Shown here: positions 25,403-34,380 of the stretch, piece by piece
Layout: every line of letters begins with the position of its first letter
Position numbering within the stretch: the stretch's first letter is position 1
Source: Verrucomicrobiota bacterium
GTDB lineage: Bacteria > Verrucomicrobiota > Verrucomicrobiia > Opitutales > Opitutaceae
Assembly (NCBI GenBank): GCA_018239675.1
Contig: JAFEGX010000001.1
Coordinates: forward strand, 1 to 52,498
Length of the DNA stretch: 52,498 bases
Reading direction: 5' to 3'
Position numbers and translations under genes: made by a program
The notes under the pieces: model-generated
Databases searched by the model: none
What the model was told of the DNA's origin: nothing
Seen by the model: only the letters and a program-made list of their open reading frames with translations

Positions 25403-26634
25403 GCCTTGGCCTCGGTTTGGCGGCGGATGACGAACATCAGCACGGCGCAGAAGGCGATCGCGCCGGCGGCAAACTGGAACACGCGGCTGATGTCGACATT
25501 GGCGTCGCGCAGCGCGCCGCCGGCGTAGATCGTGATCCCGCCCACCACGCAGGCGAAGAAGTTCAGCACGCCATAGCCGGTCGCCCGGTAGCGCGGATCG
25601 GCGATCTGGCAGAGGATGGGCATCATGTTCGCGTCGGTGAAGGAGCGCGCCAGGCCGTAGCAGACCAGCGCTCCCAGCGCGACCGGGAGGAGGGTGGTGG
25701 TCGAGGCGAGCAGGATGCCCGGCGCCGCCACGCAGAGCCCGATGATCGGGACCAGGATGCGGGCGCGGGGATTCGTGCGGCTCCACCGGTCGGCCCACGC
25801 GCCGCCGATCACCATGCCGAGCAGCGAGGCAACGTTGACGTAGCCCGTGGCCGAGAGGCCTGCCGCGCCCTGCGAGAGCTTGAACTGCTCGTTCAGGTAG
25901 GTGGGCATCCAGCCCATCACCGCCCAGCCCCCGACGCCCAGCAGGCCCCAGAATATCAGTGCCAGCACGAAGGCGGGCCGGCTGAAGAGGCTCGCGATCG
26001 CCTCGCCAAAGCGGACCCGGGCCTCTGCGCCCGCGGCGATCGCCTCGGACCGGTCGTCGACTGGCGGGTTGCGGAGGAGGAGCAGCACCACGACCGAATA
26101 AACGATGCCCACCAGGCCGAAGAGGTTGAACGCATAAGCCCAGCCATGCCGCTCGGCCAGCCAGCCGCCGATGCCGCCGAGCGCCGAACCAACCATCACG
26201 CCGCTGAGGTGGATGCCGTTCGCGAGCGACCGGGTGTTGGTCCGGTGATAATCCGCAATGAGCGCGACCGCCGCCGGCAGGTAGCATGCCTCGCTGATCC
26301 CCATCAGCGCCCGCGTCAGCAGCAGCTGGTCGTAGGTCTTGGCGTGGGCCGTCAGCCAGGTCACCAGCGACCAGAAGAACAGGCTGCCGACAATCACCCG
26401 GCTCCGGTTGAAGCGGTCGGCCAAGTAGCCGGCGAAGGGACTCAGGGCCGCATACACGAGGAGAAACACCGACGTCAGCAGGCCGAACTGGGCGTCGGTC
26501 ATCGGGATCGCCTCCTTGATCGAGCCGCGCATCGTCGCGATCATCACGCGGTCGAGATAGTTGAGGCAGCCGACGAGCCAGAGCAGTCCGACGGTGAGCC
26601 AGGCGCGGGTGGGCAGCATGGGGGAGGGGGCCAT
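25399..26634 (-). CDS. Major facilitator superfamily transporter
   Basis: 411 residues with about 12 hydrophobic segments. The N-terminal signature NYLDRVMIATM and the loop 2-3 motif GYLADRFNRSRVIVG are those of the anion:cation symporter / ExuT-like group, which carry hexuronates, phthalate or other organic acids; RALMGISEACYLPAA fits the same group. This makes import of an acidic sugar plausible. A second ATG at 26619 is possible as start. It lies between a beta-propeller gene (ATGA overlap) and a PLP-dependent racemase-fold gene 48 bases upstream. Confidence 0.88.
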   Translation of the reverse strand: MAPSPMLPTRAWLTVGLLWLVGCLNYLDRVMIATMRGSIKEAIPMTDAQFGLLTSVFLLVYAALSPFAGYLADRFNRSRVIVGSLFFWSLVTWLTAHAKTYDQLLLTRALMGISEACYLPAAVALIADYHRTNTRSLANGIHLSGVMVGSALGGIGGWLAERHGWAYAFNLFGLVGIVYSVVVLLLLRNPPVDDRSEAIAAGAEARVRFGEAIASLFSRPAFVLALIFWGLLGVGGWAVMGWMPTYLNEQFKLSQGAAGLSATGYVNVASLLGMVIGGAWADRWSRTNPRARILVPIIGLCVAAPGILLASTTTLLPVALGALVCYGLARSFTDANMMPILCQIADPRYRATGYGVLNFFACVVGGITIYAGGALRDANVDISRVFQFAAGAIAFCAVLMFVIRRQTEAKA

Positions 26635-26682
26635 GAGGGTGGGGCGGCGGGGCGGCCGGTGGGGAGTAAGGTTCGGTCCCGG

Positions 26683-27768
26683 TCAGTGCGTGCAGCCGCG
26701 GGCCTCAACCGACCAGCGGGCCACGGGACGTCCTTGCGCCGTGACGACCACCTCGTCGGTCAGGTTGACCACCGTGCAGACATGGGCCGGGGTAAAGAGA
26801 ATCCGTTCGCCGATCTCGAGCGCGTCCACTGCGCCGCCGCGCAGATAGCCGTGCTCCTCGTTCACGCGCGCCACGGCGAGATCGCGGCCGTCCGTCGCGA
26901 GGGCCGAGAGGCCGTCCGGCGTCTTGTCGGACGAAAAGGTCTTGGACCCCGCGTCAATCAGGGCGAGGCCGGGTTCCGGCTTGTCCACGACCGTGGCCAG
27001 CACGTGCAGGGCCACGGCGTCGTCGGCCATCACGCGCGCCGCGCGGGTCAGCGAGAGGTCGCCAAACACGTAGGCGCCCGGCCGGACCGCCTGCACCCGC
27101 CCGCGGCCCGCCGCCACCACCAGGCGCGCGCTCACGCTGCAGCCCGGCCACAGCGCGAGCCTGGGATCGAGACGGTCGCGGATCGCCGCCAGGCGGTCGA
27201 CCAGCTCGGCGGCCCGGGCCGCCAGCTGGTCCGGCGGCACGCCGTAGAAGTGGCCCTCGTGGGTGTAGCAGCCGCGCAGCTCGAGGCGGCCCGTGCGGGC
27301 GATCGCCGCCGCCGCGCGGTCCGCGGCCTCGGCGCCGCGGACGCCCTCGCGCCCGAGCCCGGTGTCGATCGCGAGCATCACCGCCAGCGTGCGGCCCGCC
27401 GCCGCGGCGACGCGCGCCAGCGCGACGGCGTGGGCCTCGCTCGTGACCGCGACGCGGAAGTCGTCCAGTTGCTCCGCCAGCGCCGCGACGCGGGCCGCCT
27501 GGCCCGGGTCCACGAGCGAGTGGGCGAGAAACAGGCTGCGGGGCCCGGCGGGCAGCATGGCCTCGGCCTCGCCGAGCTTCGCGCAGGTGAGGCCCTTTGC
27601 GCCCAGCGCGAGCTGGCGGCGCGCGACCTCGACCATCTTGTGCGTCTTGATGTGCGGCCGCAGCTCCACGCCGTGGCGGTCGCACTCCGCCTGCATGCCC
27701 CGGAGGTTTTCCTCCAGTCGGGGCAGGTCAACGAGGACCAGCGGGGTGGGCAGGGCGGCGAGGTCCAT
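26683..27768 (-). CDS. D-threonine aldolase / D-serine dehydratase-like (alanine-racemase N-fold) enzyme
   Basis: 361 residues. The N-terminal TIM barrel resembles alanine racemase, with the PLP Lys41 in RPHIKTHK. The C-terminal domain has the metal site of the DSD1/D-threonine aldolase family: PAHVC with His329 and Cys331, preceded by NEEHGYL around 303-309. Such enzymes cleave or dehydrate D-3-hydroxyamino acids (D-threonine, D-serine, 3-hydroxy-D-aspartate) with PLP and a divalent metal. It sits 7 bases after an SDR gene and is near a divergent operon with an aminotransferase and RidA, which deals with enamine/imine by-products of just such PLP reactions. Confidence 0.87.
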   Translation of the reverse strand: MDLAALPTPLVLVDLPRLEENLRGMQAECDRHGVELRPHIKTHKMVEVARRQLALGAKGLTCAKLGEAEAMLPAGPRSLFLAHSLVDPGQAARVAALAEQLDDFRVAVTSEAHAVALARVAAAAGRTLAVMLAIDTGLGREGVRGAEAADRAAAAIARTGRLELRGCYTHEGHFYGVPPDQLAARAAELVDRLAAIRDRLDPRLALWPGCSVSARLVVAAGRGRVQAVRPGAYVFGDLSLTRAARVMADDAVALHVLATVVDKPEPGLALIDAGSKTFSSDKTPDGLSALATDGRDLAVARVNEEHGYLRGGAVDALEIGERILFTPAHVCTVVNLTDEVVVTAQGRPVARWSVEARGCTH

Positions 27769-27775
27769 GGCGCGG

Positions 27776-28531
27776 CTACATGCGGCCGATCTGGCCGACG
27801 GTGAGGCCGCCGTCCACCACCAGGATCTGTCCGGTGATGTAGGCCGCGGCGGGAGAGAGCAGGAAGGCGGTGGGACCCGCGCAGTCGCCGGGTTCGCCGA
27901 TCCGCTCGAGGAGGATCTTCTTCTCGTAGTGCTGCCGCTTGGCGTGCTGGGTGTCGAGCCAGGGCGCGGTGAGCGGCGTGCGGATCAGGCCCGGCGCCAT
28001 GCCGTTCACGCGGATGTGGTGCGGGGCGAGCGCCTGCGCGAGGGTGCGGGTCATCATCACCAGCGCGCCCTTCGATGTGTCGTAGGCGGTCGACTCCTCC
28101 TCCGACTGGAAGCCGTTGGTCGAGGAGACGATCACGACCGCGCCCGGGCGCCGGCGCGCGATCAGGGCCTTGGCAAAGGCCTGCACTAGGAAATACACCG
28201 CGCGCACGTTGAGGTTCATGGTGCGCTCCCACTCCGCCGGGCCCATCGCGAGGAAGTCGCGGTCGAAGAAGCTGCCGGCGTTGCAGACCAGGAGGTCCAG
28301 GCCGGGCTTCGCCGCGAGCGCGGCGTCGACGAGGCGCGCCGGCGCGTCGGCCCCGAGGAGGTCGCCCGTGATGAACGCGCTGCCCGGCGGCAGGACGGCG
28401 GGCCGGGTCGTGTTGCCGTGGAACACCACCTCCGCGCCCGCGGCCTGCAGGGCCTCGCCGATCGCGAGGCCGATGCCCTTGGAGGAACCGGTGACGAGCG
28501 CGGCGCTACCCGCGAGAGAGAACGCTTGCAT
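27776..28531 (-). CDS. SDR-family oxidoreductase (paralogue of 43666-44418)
   Basis: 251 residues, classical SDR with TGSSKGIG (14-21), CNAG (83-86), Ser136 region VSSTNG and the Tyr150-Lys154 pair in YDTSK. The C-terminus [14 protein letters not shown] and the positions of all motifs are shared with the SDR at 43666-44418, so this is a recent duplication placed in a different operon. It overlaps the upstream amidohydrolase gene by 26 bases, a tight coupling. Likely a sugar or hydroxy-acid dehydrogenase using NAD(P); the substrate is unknown. Confidence 0.9.
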   Translation of the reverse strand: MQAFSLAGSAALVTGSSKGIGLAIGEALQAAGAEVVFHGNTTRPAVLPPGSAFITGDLLGADAPARLVDAALAAKPGLDLLVCNAGSFFDRDFLAMGPAEWERTMNLNVRAVYFLVQAFAKALIARRRPGAVVIVSSTNGFQSEEESTAYDTSKGALVMMTRTLAQALAPHHIRVNGMAPGLIRTPLTAPWLDTQHAKRQHYEKKILLERIGEPGDCAGPTAFLLSPAAAYITGQILVVDGGLTVGQIGRM

Positions 28532-29480
28532 CTTTGAGCTGGAGCCAGGCCAGGGTGTTGTCGTGGGTGACGGCGGTGAAGAGGTGGGGCGGGAGCGCCC
28601 GGACGCAGGCGACTTCCTCGCGATAGGTGCTGCGAAGCGAGAGAATTTCGCTGCCGAGGCTGGCCACGTAGCTCTGGAACGGCGTGTCCGAACCCCACAT
28701 CAGCTTCGTCGGGTAGGCCGCCGCCAGCGCGTGCAGCACCGCGGCGGGGTCGCCGTAGTCCGCCGCGAACCGGCGCCCGGCCGGCGCGACGAAACCGAGG
28801 CCGTCGCGCACCCCCTGGCAGTGGATGCGGTGCGCCGAGCAGTCGAACCACGTGTTCGGCAGCTCCGCCACGCGGTCGAGGCACGGCCGGTCGAACCGGC
28901 AGGAGTGGGCGAGGCAGAACCGCACGTGCGGCGTCGCCTCCGCCACCCGAAGGATCGCCGTGGCCTGCGACCAGGGATCGTCCGGCGCGACGCTGGAGTG
29001 GATGATGAACGGCAGGTTGTGCTCCGCCGCAAAGTCGAGGAAGCACCGGCCCTCGCGCAGGAGCGCGCCGACGTCCGACTGGATCATCGTCGCCTGGATC
29101 TTCAGCGCATGGAAGGGAAACCGGGCGTGCAGCGCGCGCAGCTGCCGGACCTGCGCCGCGGTCTCGCGCAGCGGATCGAGGATCACCACCGGCAGGGTGA
29201 GGCGCCCGAGGTCCGGGTAGAGCTCGTAGATCTCCCGCAGCATGCGCTCGTTCTCGAAGGCGTAGGGCACGGCCTCGACGCCGCCCGGCGCCAGCTGCCC
29301 CGCCCGCATCGCGCGCACGTCGAAGGTCAGGTTCGCCACCATCGGGAACACCAGCCACCGGTCCACGCCCACGTGCCGGCCCTCGGTCACCAGCGCCGGC
29401 AGGTCCTGCGCGTACGGATGAAAGCCATTCAGGTAGAAAAACAGGTCCGCCCCGAGGTGGTTGTGGCAGTCGATGAGCAC
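28506..29480 (-). CDS. Amidohydrolase_2 family metal-dependent hydrolase
   Basis: 324 residues from GTG 29480, the first possible start with the family N-terminus directly behind it: LIDCHNHLG with metal ligands His6 and His8. Further ligands are expected in [20 protein letters not shown] and MWGSDTPF. The family includes lactonases and decarboxylases. It is the first gene of a five-gene minus-strand unit and is divergent from the IclR regulator; the palindromic IclR-like site lies between them, so it is probably controlled by that regulator. Confidence 0.85.
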   Translation of the reverse strand: MLIDCHNHLGADLFFYLNGFHPYAQDLPALVTEGRHVGVDRWLVFPMVANLTFDVRAMRAGQLAPGGVEAVPYAFENERMLREIYELYPDLGRLTLPVVILDPLRETAAQVRQLRALHARFPFHALKIQATMIQSDVGALLREGRCFLDFAAEHNLPFIIHSSVAPDDPWSQATAILRVAEATPHVRFCLAHSCRFDRPCLDRVAELPNTWFDCSAHRIHCQGVRDGLGFVAPAGRRFAADYGDPAAVLHALAAAYPTKLMWGSDTPFQSYVASLGSEILSLRSTYREEVACVRALPPHLFTAVTHDNTLAWLQLKDASVLSRG

Positions 29481-29489
29481 CGGAGTATT

Positions 29490-29530
29490 TTGTTTGACGA
29501 AACAATGGTTTCACATTGTGAAACAGCGTG
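29490..29530. promoter_or_regulatory. IclR-type operator between divergent operons
   Basis: GTTTCAC-ATT-GTGAAAC (29508-29524) is a perfect 7-3-7 palindrome in the 62-base gap between the amidohydrolase (minus) and iclR-like gene (plus). A second, weaker symmetric element GTTT-GACG-AAAC is at 29492-29503. Palindromes built on GTTTCA/TGAAAC half-sites are known for IclR/KdgR-type regulators. One site could control both divergent operons. Confidence 0.6.
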
Positions 29531-29542
29531 TAAAGCCGAAAC

Positions 29543-30280
29543 ATGAGCATCGCGGTCATCGACAAGACCTTTTCGATCCTCGAGGTGCTCGCGCGCACCG
29601 GGCGGCCGCTGACGCTCGCCGAGGTGGCGGAGGAGAGCCGGCTGCCGAAGCCGACCGCGTACCGGATCCTGAAAAGCGTGCGCGACCTGGGCTACGTCGA
29701 CCAGGCGGCGCGGGGCGGGGCGTACGAGCTGTCGGCCCGGCTCGCGGCGCTCCGCGAGTACGGCCGCGACGAGGCGGTGCGGGCGAAGGCGCGGCCGCTG
29801 ATGCAGCGGCTGCACGCGGCGTTCGATGAGACCGTGAACCTGGGCTTTCTCGAGGGTGTCTACGTGCGCTACGCCGACGTGCTGGAGACGACCCAGCCGC
29901 TGCGCTGGATCGTGAAGCCGGGCGCGCGCGACGCGTTCCACACCACGGCGCTGGGCCGGGCGATCGTGGCCCACCTGCCCGAGGAGCAGCAGGCCCGCCT
30001 CGTGGCCAAGGCCTGCGCGGCCCTGCCGGCGCGCGGCCGGCGCCAGGCGCGGGCCGCGCTTGAGAAGGAGCTGGCCGCCACCCGGTCCCGGGGCTACGCC
30101 CTCGAGGAGGAGGAGACGGTCGTCGGCGTGGCGTGCGTCGCCGTGCCGCTGATCGCGCTGGGCGAGCCGCTGGCCGCCGTGAGCGTCTCCGTGCCGGTCC
30201 ACCGCTTCCCGCCCGCGCAGCGCACGGCGCTGATCGCGGCGATGCGCGAGGGTCGGGACCATCCCGCCGCCACCGCCTGA
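29543..30280 (+). CDS. IclR-family transcriptional regulator
   Basis: 245 residues. The N-terminal winged helix-turn-helix (about 4-65) reads FSILEVLARTGRPLTLAEV...LPKPTAYRILKSVRDLGYV, typical for IclR. The remaining effector domain has GAF-like fold with FHTTALGRAIVAHLP and the conserved C-terminal segment VACVAVPLIALGEPLAAVSVSVP. IclR proteins bind catabolic intermediates and repress or activate the adjoining operon. It opens a 12-gene plus-strand unit and is 62 bases from the divergent amidohydrolase gene, with a palindromic site in between. Confidence 0.93.
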   Translation: MSIAVIDKTFSILEVLARTGRPLTLAEVAEESRLPKPTAYRILKSVRDLGYVDQAARGGAYELSARLAALREYGRDEAVRAKARPLMQRLHAAFDETVNLGFLEGVYVRYADVLETTQPLRWIVKPGARDAFHTTALGRAIVAHLPEEQQARLVAKACAALPARGRRQARAALEKELAATRSRGYALEEEETVVGVACVAVPLIALGEPLAAVSVSVPVHRFPPAQRTALIAAMREGRDHPAATA

Positions 30281-30288
30281 TTTTTCCC

Positions 30289-31629
30289 ATGCCCTACACG
30301 TTTGCCCGTTCCCAGGAACTGTTCCAGCGCGCCCAGCGCAGCATCGCCGCCGGCGTCAACAGCGGCATCCGCAAGATGGAGGCGCCCGTCCCGCTGTATT
30401 TCGCCCGCGGGTCCGGCCCGAATGTCTGGGACGTCGACGGCAACCACTACCTCGACTTCCAGCTGGGCCAGGGCGCGCTGCTCTACGGGCACGCGCCGGC
30501 CGGGTTCGCCGACGCCCTCGCGGCCCAGGCGCGGCTTGGCACGCACTGGGCGGCGCAGAGCGAGCTCGAAGTCGAGGTCGCCGAGCGCCTGCAGCGCATG
30601 ATCCCGTCGGCCGAGCTCGTGCGGTTCAGCAACTCCGCGACCGAGGTCGTGCTCACCGCCTTTCGCCTCGCCCGCGGCCACACCGGCCGCCGGCTGATCC
30701 TGCGCTTCGAGGGGCACTATCACGGCTGGGCCGACGAGGGGCTGGTCGGCTTCGCGAACCCGGCGGACCGCTGGGGCGACGACGAGCATCCCGCCCGCCT
30801 GCACCCGAGCAAGGGCGTGATTCCCGAGGTGCTCGACCAGTTCGTGGTCGCGCGGTGGAACGACCCCGAGCACCTGCGGCGGAAGGTGGAGGAGCACCGC
30901 GGCCAGATCGCCGCGATCATCTTCGAGCCCGTGCTCTGCAACACCTGCTGCCTCGAGCCGGTGCCCGGCCTGCTGGCGACCATCCGCGAGCTGTGCGACC
31001 GCGACGGCATGCTGATGATCTCCGACGAGACCATCACGGGTTTCCGCTTTGGCGCGGGCTGCGCCCAGGGCTACTACGGCTACCGCCCCGATCTCACGGT
31101 GCTGGGCAAGGCCATCGGCGGCGGCACGCCGTTCGCCGCGCTGGCGGGCACGCGGGCCGCCATGGCGAAGATCACCGCGGGCGAGGTCATCCACGCCGGC
31201 ACGCTCAACGGCAATCCGCTCTGCCTCGCCGGCAGCCGCTGGTGCCTCGACCAGGTCGCGGCCCTGGGCACCGCGCATCCCGCGACGATCCAGCGGCTCG
31301 GGCGCCGGCTGATGGACGGGCTGTCCGGCCTCGCGCGCCAGCACGGCGTCGCGATGCGTCCGCAGGGCCCGGGGCTCGTCTTCCACACCGTGATCCTCAA
31401 GCCGGGCGCGGCCGAGGGCCCGATCCGCGACTACCGCGACTACGTGAAGCGCCACGACGCCGCCCGGTGGGGCCATCTCCGCCGCTGCCTGCTGGAGGAG
31501 GGCGTGCGGGCGATCGAGCGCGGGCTCTGGTCGATCAGCCTGGCGCACCGCGACGTCGACATCGACGAGGCGCTCGACCGCTCGGCCCGCGGCTTTGCCC
31601 GGCACGCGGCCACCTGGCAGCCGGCGTGA
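30289..31629 (+). CDS. Class III PLP aminotransferase, GSA-aminomutase-like
   Basis: 446 residues from ATG 30289, 8 bases after iclR; upstream in-frame sequence lies inside that gene. Motifs: GHYHGW (142-147), PLP-binding Asp246 in MISDETITGFR, and the Schiff-base Lys274 in LGKAIGGGTP. It resembles glutamate-1-semialdehyde aminomutase, but the catabolic operon and the replacement of the SGTEA-type loop by SNSATE (114-119) argue against the haem-synthesis HemL. It more likely transfers or moves an amino group on a pathway intermediate. RidA, encoded two genes downstream, would remove reactive enamines. Confidence 0.88.
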   Translation: MPYTFARSQELFQRAQRSIAAGVNSGIRKMEAPVPLYFARGSGPNVWDVDGNHYLDFQLGQGALLYGHAPAGFADALAAQARLGTHWAAQSELEVEVAERLQRMIPSAELVRFSNSATEVVLTAFRLARGHTGRRLILRFEGHYHGWADEGLVGFANPADRWGDDEHPARLHPSKGVIPEVLDQFVVARWNDPEHLRRKVEEHRGQIAAIIFEPVLCNTCCLEPVPGLLATIRELCDRDGMLMISDETITGFRFGAGCAQGYYGYRPDLTVLGKAIGGGTPFAALAGTRAAMAKITAGEVIHAGTLNGNPLCLAGSRWCLDQVAALGTAHPATIQRLGRRLMDGLSGLARQHGVAMRPQGPGLVFHTVILKPGAAEGPIRDYRDYVKRHDAARWGHLRRCLLEEGVRAIERGLWSISLAHRDVDIDEALDRSARGFARHAATWQPA

Positions 31630-31646
31630 CCCCTGCCGCCGCGCCG

Positions 31647-33155
31647 ATGAAGCCCCGCATCCTCTTCGGCGGTCTCTTCCACGAGACCCACACCTTCCTG
31701 CCGGTTCCGACCCGGTGGGAGGATTTCGCCGTCACGCTGGGTGCGGACATCCTGGGCAAGCTCGGGGACGAGTCCCCGACCGCCGGCTTCCTCGAGGAGG
31801 CCCGGCGCCTCGGCTGGGAGGTGATCCCGACGGTGGACGCGCGGGCGATGCCCAGCGGCCCGCTGGCGGATGATGTCCTGGAACGATTCTGGGCCGAGTT
31901 CGAGCCGCGGGCCCGGCCGGCGCTGGCTGCGGGTGTCGACGCGATCTTCGTCGTGCTCCACGGCGCGATGGCCAGCCCGTCGGTCGAGGATCCGGAGGGC
32001 GAGCTCCTGGCGCGCCTGCGCGCGCTGCCGGGGGCGGCGCGGGTCCCGCTGTTCGGCGTGCTCGACCTGCACGGCAACATCACCGCCCGGGTCTGCGCCC
32101 ACGCCCAGGGGCTGGTGGCCTACCGCCGGAACCCGCACACGGACGCGAAGGCGACGGCGGCGCGCGCCGCGGGGCTGCTGCACCGCTGCCTGACGACCGG
32201 ACGCGTGCCGCGGATGCACTGGTGCCGCGTGCCGCTGCTGTGGGCCCCGCCCGGCACGGGCACCCATTCCGACCCGATGCGGGCGCTGACCCGGCTGGCC
32301 GCCGAGATCGAGGCCGCCGTGCCCGAGGTGTGGGCGTTCAACGTGATGGCCGGATTCTCGTTCGCGGACACGGCGGAGAGCGGCGTGACCCTGGCGGCGA
32401 TCGCGGATGGAGATCCCGCCGTGGCGCGGCGGGAACTGGAGCGCGGCGCCCGTCTGGCCTGGGAGCTGCGCGACCAGGGGGTGGTGAATTACCCGGCGGT
32501 CGACGCCGTGCTCGCCAAGCTCGGCCCGGCCCCGGCGGGCCCGGTGCTGCTGGTCGAGCCGGCCGACAACATCGGGGGCGGCGCGCCGGGCGACGGCACT
32601 GGCATCCTGCGCGCGCTGCTGGCGCACCGCGTCCAGCGCGGGCTCGTCGCGATCAACGACCCGGCGGCGGTGCAGCGGCTTGCGACGATCCCCGTCGGCG
32701 GCACGGCGCGGGTGGCCATCGGCGGCCGCGCGTGGGCCGGGGATGCCGGGCCGGTGGACCTCGAGGTGACGCTTGTCTCGCGCAGCGACGGCCGGTTCGA
32801 CCTGGAGGATGTGCACAGCCACATGGCCTCGATGAGCGGAACCCACATCGAGATGGGGCCGTGCGCGGTGGTGCGCCATGCGGGCGTGACGATCCTGCTG
32901 ACGAGCCGGAAGACGCCGCCGTTCGACCTGGGCCAATACCGCAGCCAGGGCATCGAGCCGCGCGATTTTGCCCTGATCGGCGTCAAGGCCGCCGTCGCGC
33001 ACCGCCAGGCCTACGACCCGATCGCGCGGGCCGAGTATTTCGTCGACACACCCGGGCCTTGCTCCAGCAACCTCCAGGCGTTTCCGTATCGCCGCCTGCG
33101 CCGCCCGGTGTACCCGCTGGATCCGATCGCGGAGCCGAAGTTCATTTTCTCATGA
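31647..33155 (+). CDS. M81-family (MlrC-like) metallohydrolase
   Basis: 502 residues from ATG 31647; a GTG at 31626, overlapping the previous stop, is an alternative. The N-terminal MlrC domain has GGLFHETHTFLP (8-19, metal His12), VLHGAM (103-108), DLHGN (140-144) and PHTD (163-166); the C-terminal domain begins near ADNIGGGAPGDGT. Relatives are zinc hydrolases; one opens microcystin fragments, but most sit in catabolic operons with RidA, as here, and act on unknown amide or peptide-like small molecules. Its stop overlaps the ridA-like ATG. Confidence 0.88.
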   Translation: MKPRILFGGLFHETHTFLPVPTRWEDFAVTLGADILGKLGDESPTAGFLEEARRLGWEVIPTVDARAMPSGPLADDVLERFWAEFEPRARPALAAGVDAIFVVLHGAMASPSVEDPEGELLARLRALPGAARVPLFGVLDLHGNITARVCAHAQGLVAYRRNPHTDAKATAARAAGLLHRCLTTGRVPRMHWCRVPLLWAPPGTGTHSDPMRALTRLAAEIEAAVPEVWAFNVMAGFSFADTAESGVTLAAIADGDPAVARRELERGARLAWELRDQGVVNYPAVDAVLAKLGPAPAGPVLLVEPADNIGGGAPGDGTGILRALLAHRVQRGLVAINDPAAVQRLATIPVGGTARVAIGGRAWAGDAGPVDLEVTLVSRSDGRFDLEDVHSHMASMSGTHIEMGPCAVVRHAGVTILLTSRKTPPFDLGQYRSQGIEPRDFALIGVKAAVAHRQAYDPIARAEYFVDTPGPCSSNLQAFPYRRLRRPVYPLDPIAEPKFIFS

Positions 33156-33535
33156 GCACCAAACTCGAATACCCCCGCAACCCCGACACGCCGGTCTCGC
33201 ACCTCCCGTTCAGCCCGTGCGTCCGGGTGGGCAACCTGATCTTCGTCTCCGGCCAGGCGTCGGTGGATGCCACCGGCAAGATCATCCAGGACACCTTCGA
33301 GGGCGAATTCCGCCGCTCGGTCGAGAACCTGCGCAAGGTGCTCGATTCGGCGGGCAGCGACCTCCAGCACGTGGTCCAGACCCGCAACTACGTGCGCGAC
33401 CCCGCCAACGTCGCCCGCTACAACGAGCTCTACCGCGAGTACTTCCCGGCGCCGTATCCGTCGCGCACGACCATCACCAACTGCCTGCCGGCGGTCCTCC
33501 ACTATGAGATCGAGGCCGTCGCGGTCGTGAAGTAA
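33152..33535 (+). CDS. RidA/YjgF/YER057c/UK114-family protein
   Basis: 127 residues, normal length. The conserved Arg105 in PYPSRTTI and Glu121 near the C-terminus, which bind and hydrolyse 2-imino/enamino acids in RidA, are both present, as is the VSGQASVDATGKI strand region. It overlaps the M81 gene by ATGA. In this operon it could protect against or process imines formed by the class III aminotransferase and the divergent DSD1-like enzyme, or act as a dedicated deaminase in the pathway. Confidence 0.9.
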   Translation: MSTKLEYPRNPDTPVSHLPFSPCVRVGNLIFVSGQASVDATGKIIQDTFEGEFRRSVENLRKVLDSAGSDLQHVVQTRNYVRDPANVARYNELYREYFPAPYPSRTTITNCLPAVLHYEIEAVAVVK

Positions 33536-33551
33536 CCTGCGCCTTACCGCC

Positions 33552-34364
33552 ATGAAGTTCATCCGTTACTCCGACTCCTCCGGCCGCATGTCCTACGGCG
33601 CCGAGCAGCCCGCGGGCCCGGCGCTCCGCATCGAGGGCGACATCCTCGGCTCGTACCGCGTGACGAACGAGCGGGCCGACGTGGCCAAGGTCCTCGCGCC
33701 GATCGCGGCGACCCAGATCCTCGGCGTGGGCCTCAACTACCGGCAGCATGCCGCGGAGTCGGGGATGAAGGTGCCCGAGGTCCCGGTGCTCTTCGCCAAG
33801 GGCCTCAACACCCTCCAGCACCCGGGCGACCCGATCCAGATCCCGCAGCATCTCGCCAGCACCGAGGTGGACTACGAGTGCGAGCTGGCGGTCGTGATCG
33901 GGAAGCCGTGCAAGAACGTGACGCGCGCCCGGGCCCTGGACTACGTCCTCGGCCTCACCTGTGCGAACGACGTCTCGGCGCGCGACTGGCAGATCAAGCG
34001 CGGCGGCGGCCAGTGGTGCCGCGGCAAGTTCTTCGACACGTTCTGCCCGCTCGGGCCGCGGCTGGTGACGCTCGACGAGGTCGCCGGCCCGAACCAGCTC
34101 AAGATCGCGACCCACCTCAACGCCGAGACGGTGCAGGACTGGACGACGTCGGACATGATCTTCGATGTCGCGACGCTCATCGAATTTCTGAGCGGCAGCA
34201 CCACGCTGGTGCCCGGCACCGTGATCCTCACGGGCACGCCGCAGGGCGTCGGGATGGCCGCCAAGCCGAACCCGCGCTGGCTGAAGCCCGGCGACGTGGT
34301 CACGATCGAGATCGAGGGCATCGGCCGGCTCACCAACCCGGTCGTGCTCGAGCCGCGCGGCTGA
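33552..34364 (+). CDS. Fumarylacetoacetate hydrolase (FAH)-family protein
   Basis: 270 residues. The divalent-metal site of the FAH fold is visible: YECELAVVIG with Glu109 and Glu111, and Asp140 in CANDVSARDWQ; FVNYRQHA-type segment is GLNYRQHAAE (60-69). Family members hydrolyse or decarboxylate diketo acids; in the non-phosphorylative L-fucose/L-rhamnose routes a member splits 2,4-diketo-3-deoxy acids. Together with the following SMP-30 lactonase gene and the AKR this hints at a sugar-acid pathway. It starts 16 bases after ridA-like. Confidence 0.9.
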   Translation: MKFIRYSDSSGRMSYGAEQPAGPALRIEGDILGSYRVTNERADVAKVLAPIAATQILGVGLNYRQHAAESGMKVPEVPVLFAKGLNTLQHPGDPIQIPQHLASTEVDYECELAVVIGKPCKNVTRARALDYVLGLTCANDVSARDWQIKRGGGQWCRGKFFDTFCPLGPRLVTLDEVAGPNQLKIATHLNAETVQDWTTSDMIFDVATLIEFLSGSTTLVPGTVILTGTPQGVGMAAKPNPRWLKPGDVVTIEIEGIGRLTNPVVLEPRG

Positions 34365-34380
34365 GGCGCGCCCCGCCGCC

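Noticed and set aside
23495-25528. 677-residue plus-strand open frame
   Set aside because: Runs across two real genes on different strands and has shadow composition; no domain is recognisable.
25417-27804. 795-residue plus-strand open frame
   Set aside because: Low-complexity Arg/Ala/Gly/His composition opposite the well-supported MFS and PLP-enzyme genes; a high-G+C shadow.
30289-31629. HemL, haem biosynthesis
   Set aside because: The fold and PLP site match, but the gene is in a catabolic operon and the loop around 114-119 differs; a catabolic aminotransferase is more likely.
31647-33155. Microcystin degradation gene mlrC
   Set aside because: Family name only; no mlrA, mlrB or mlrD neighbours are present, and the RidA/aminotransferase context fits general catabolism.
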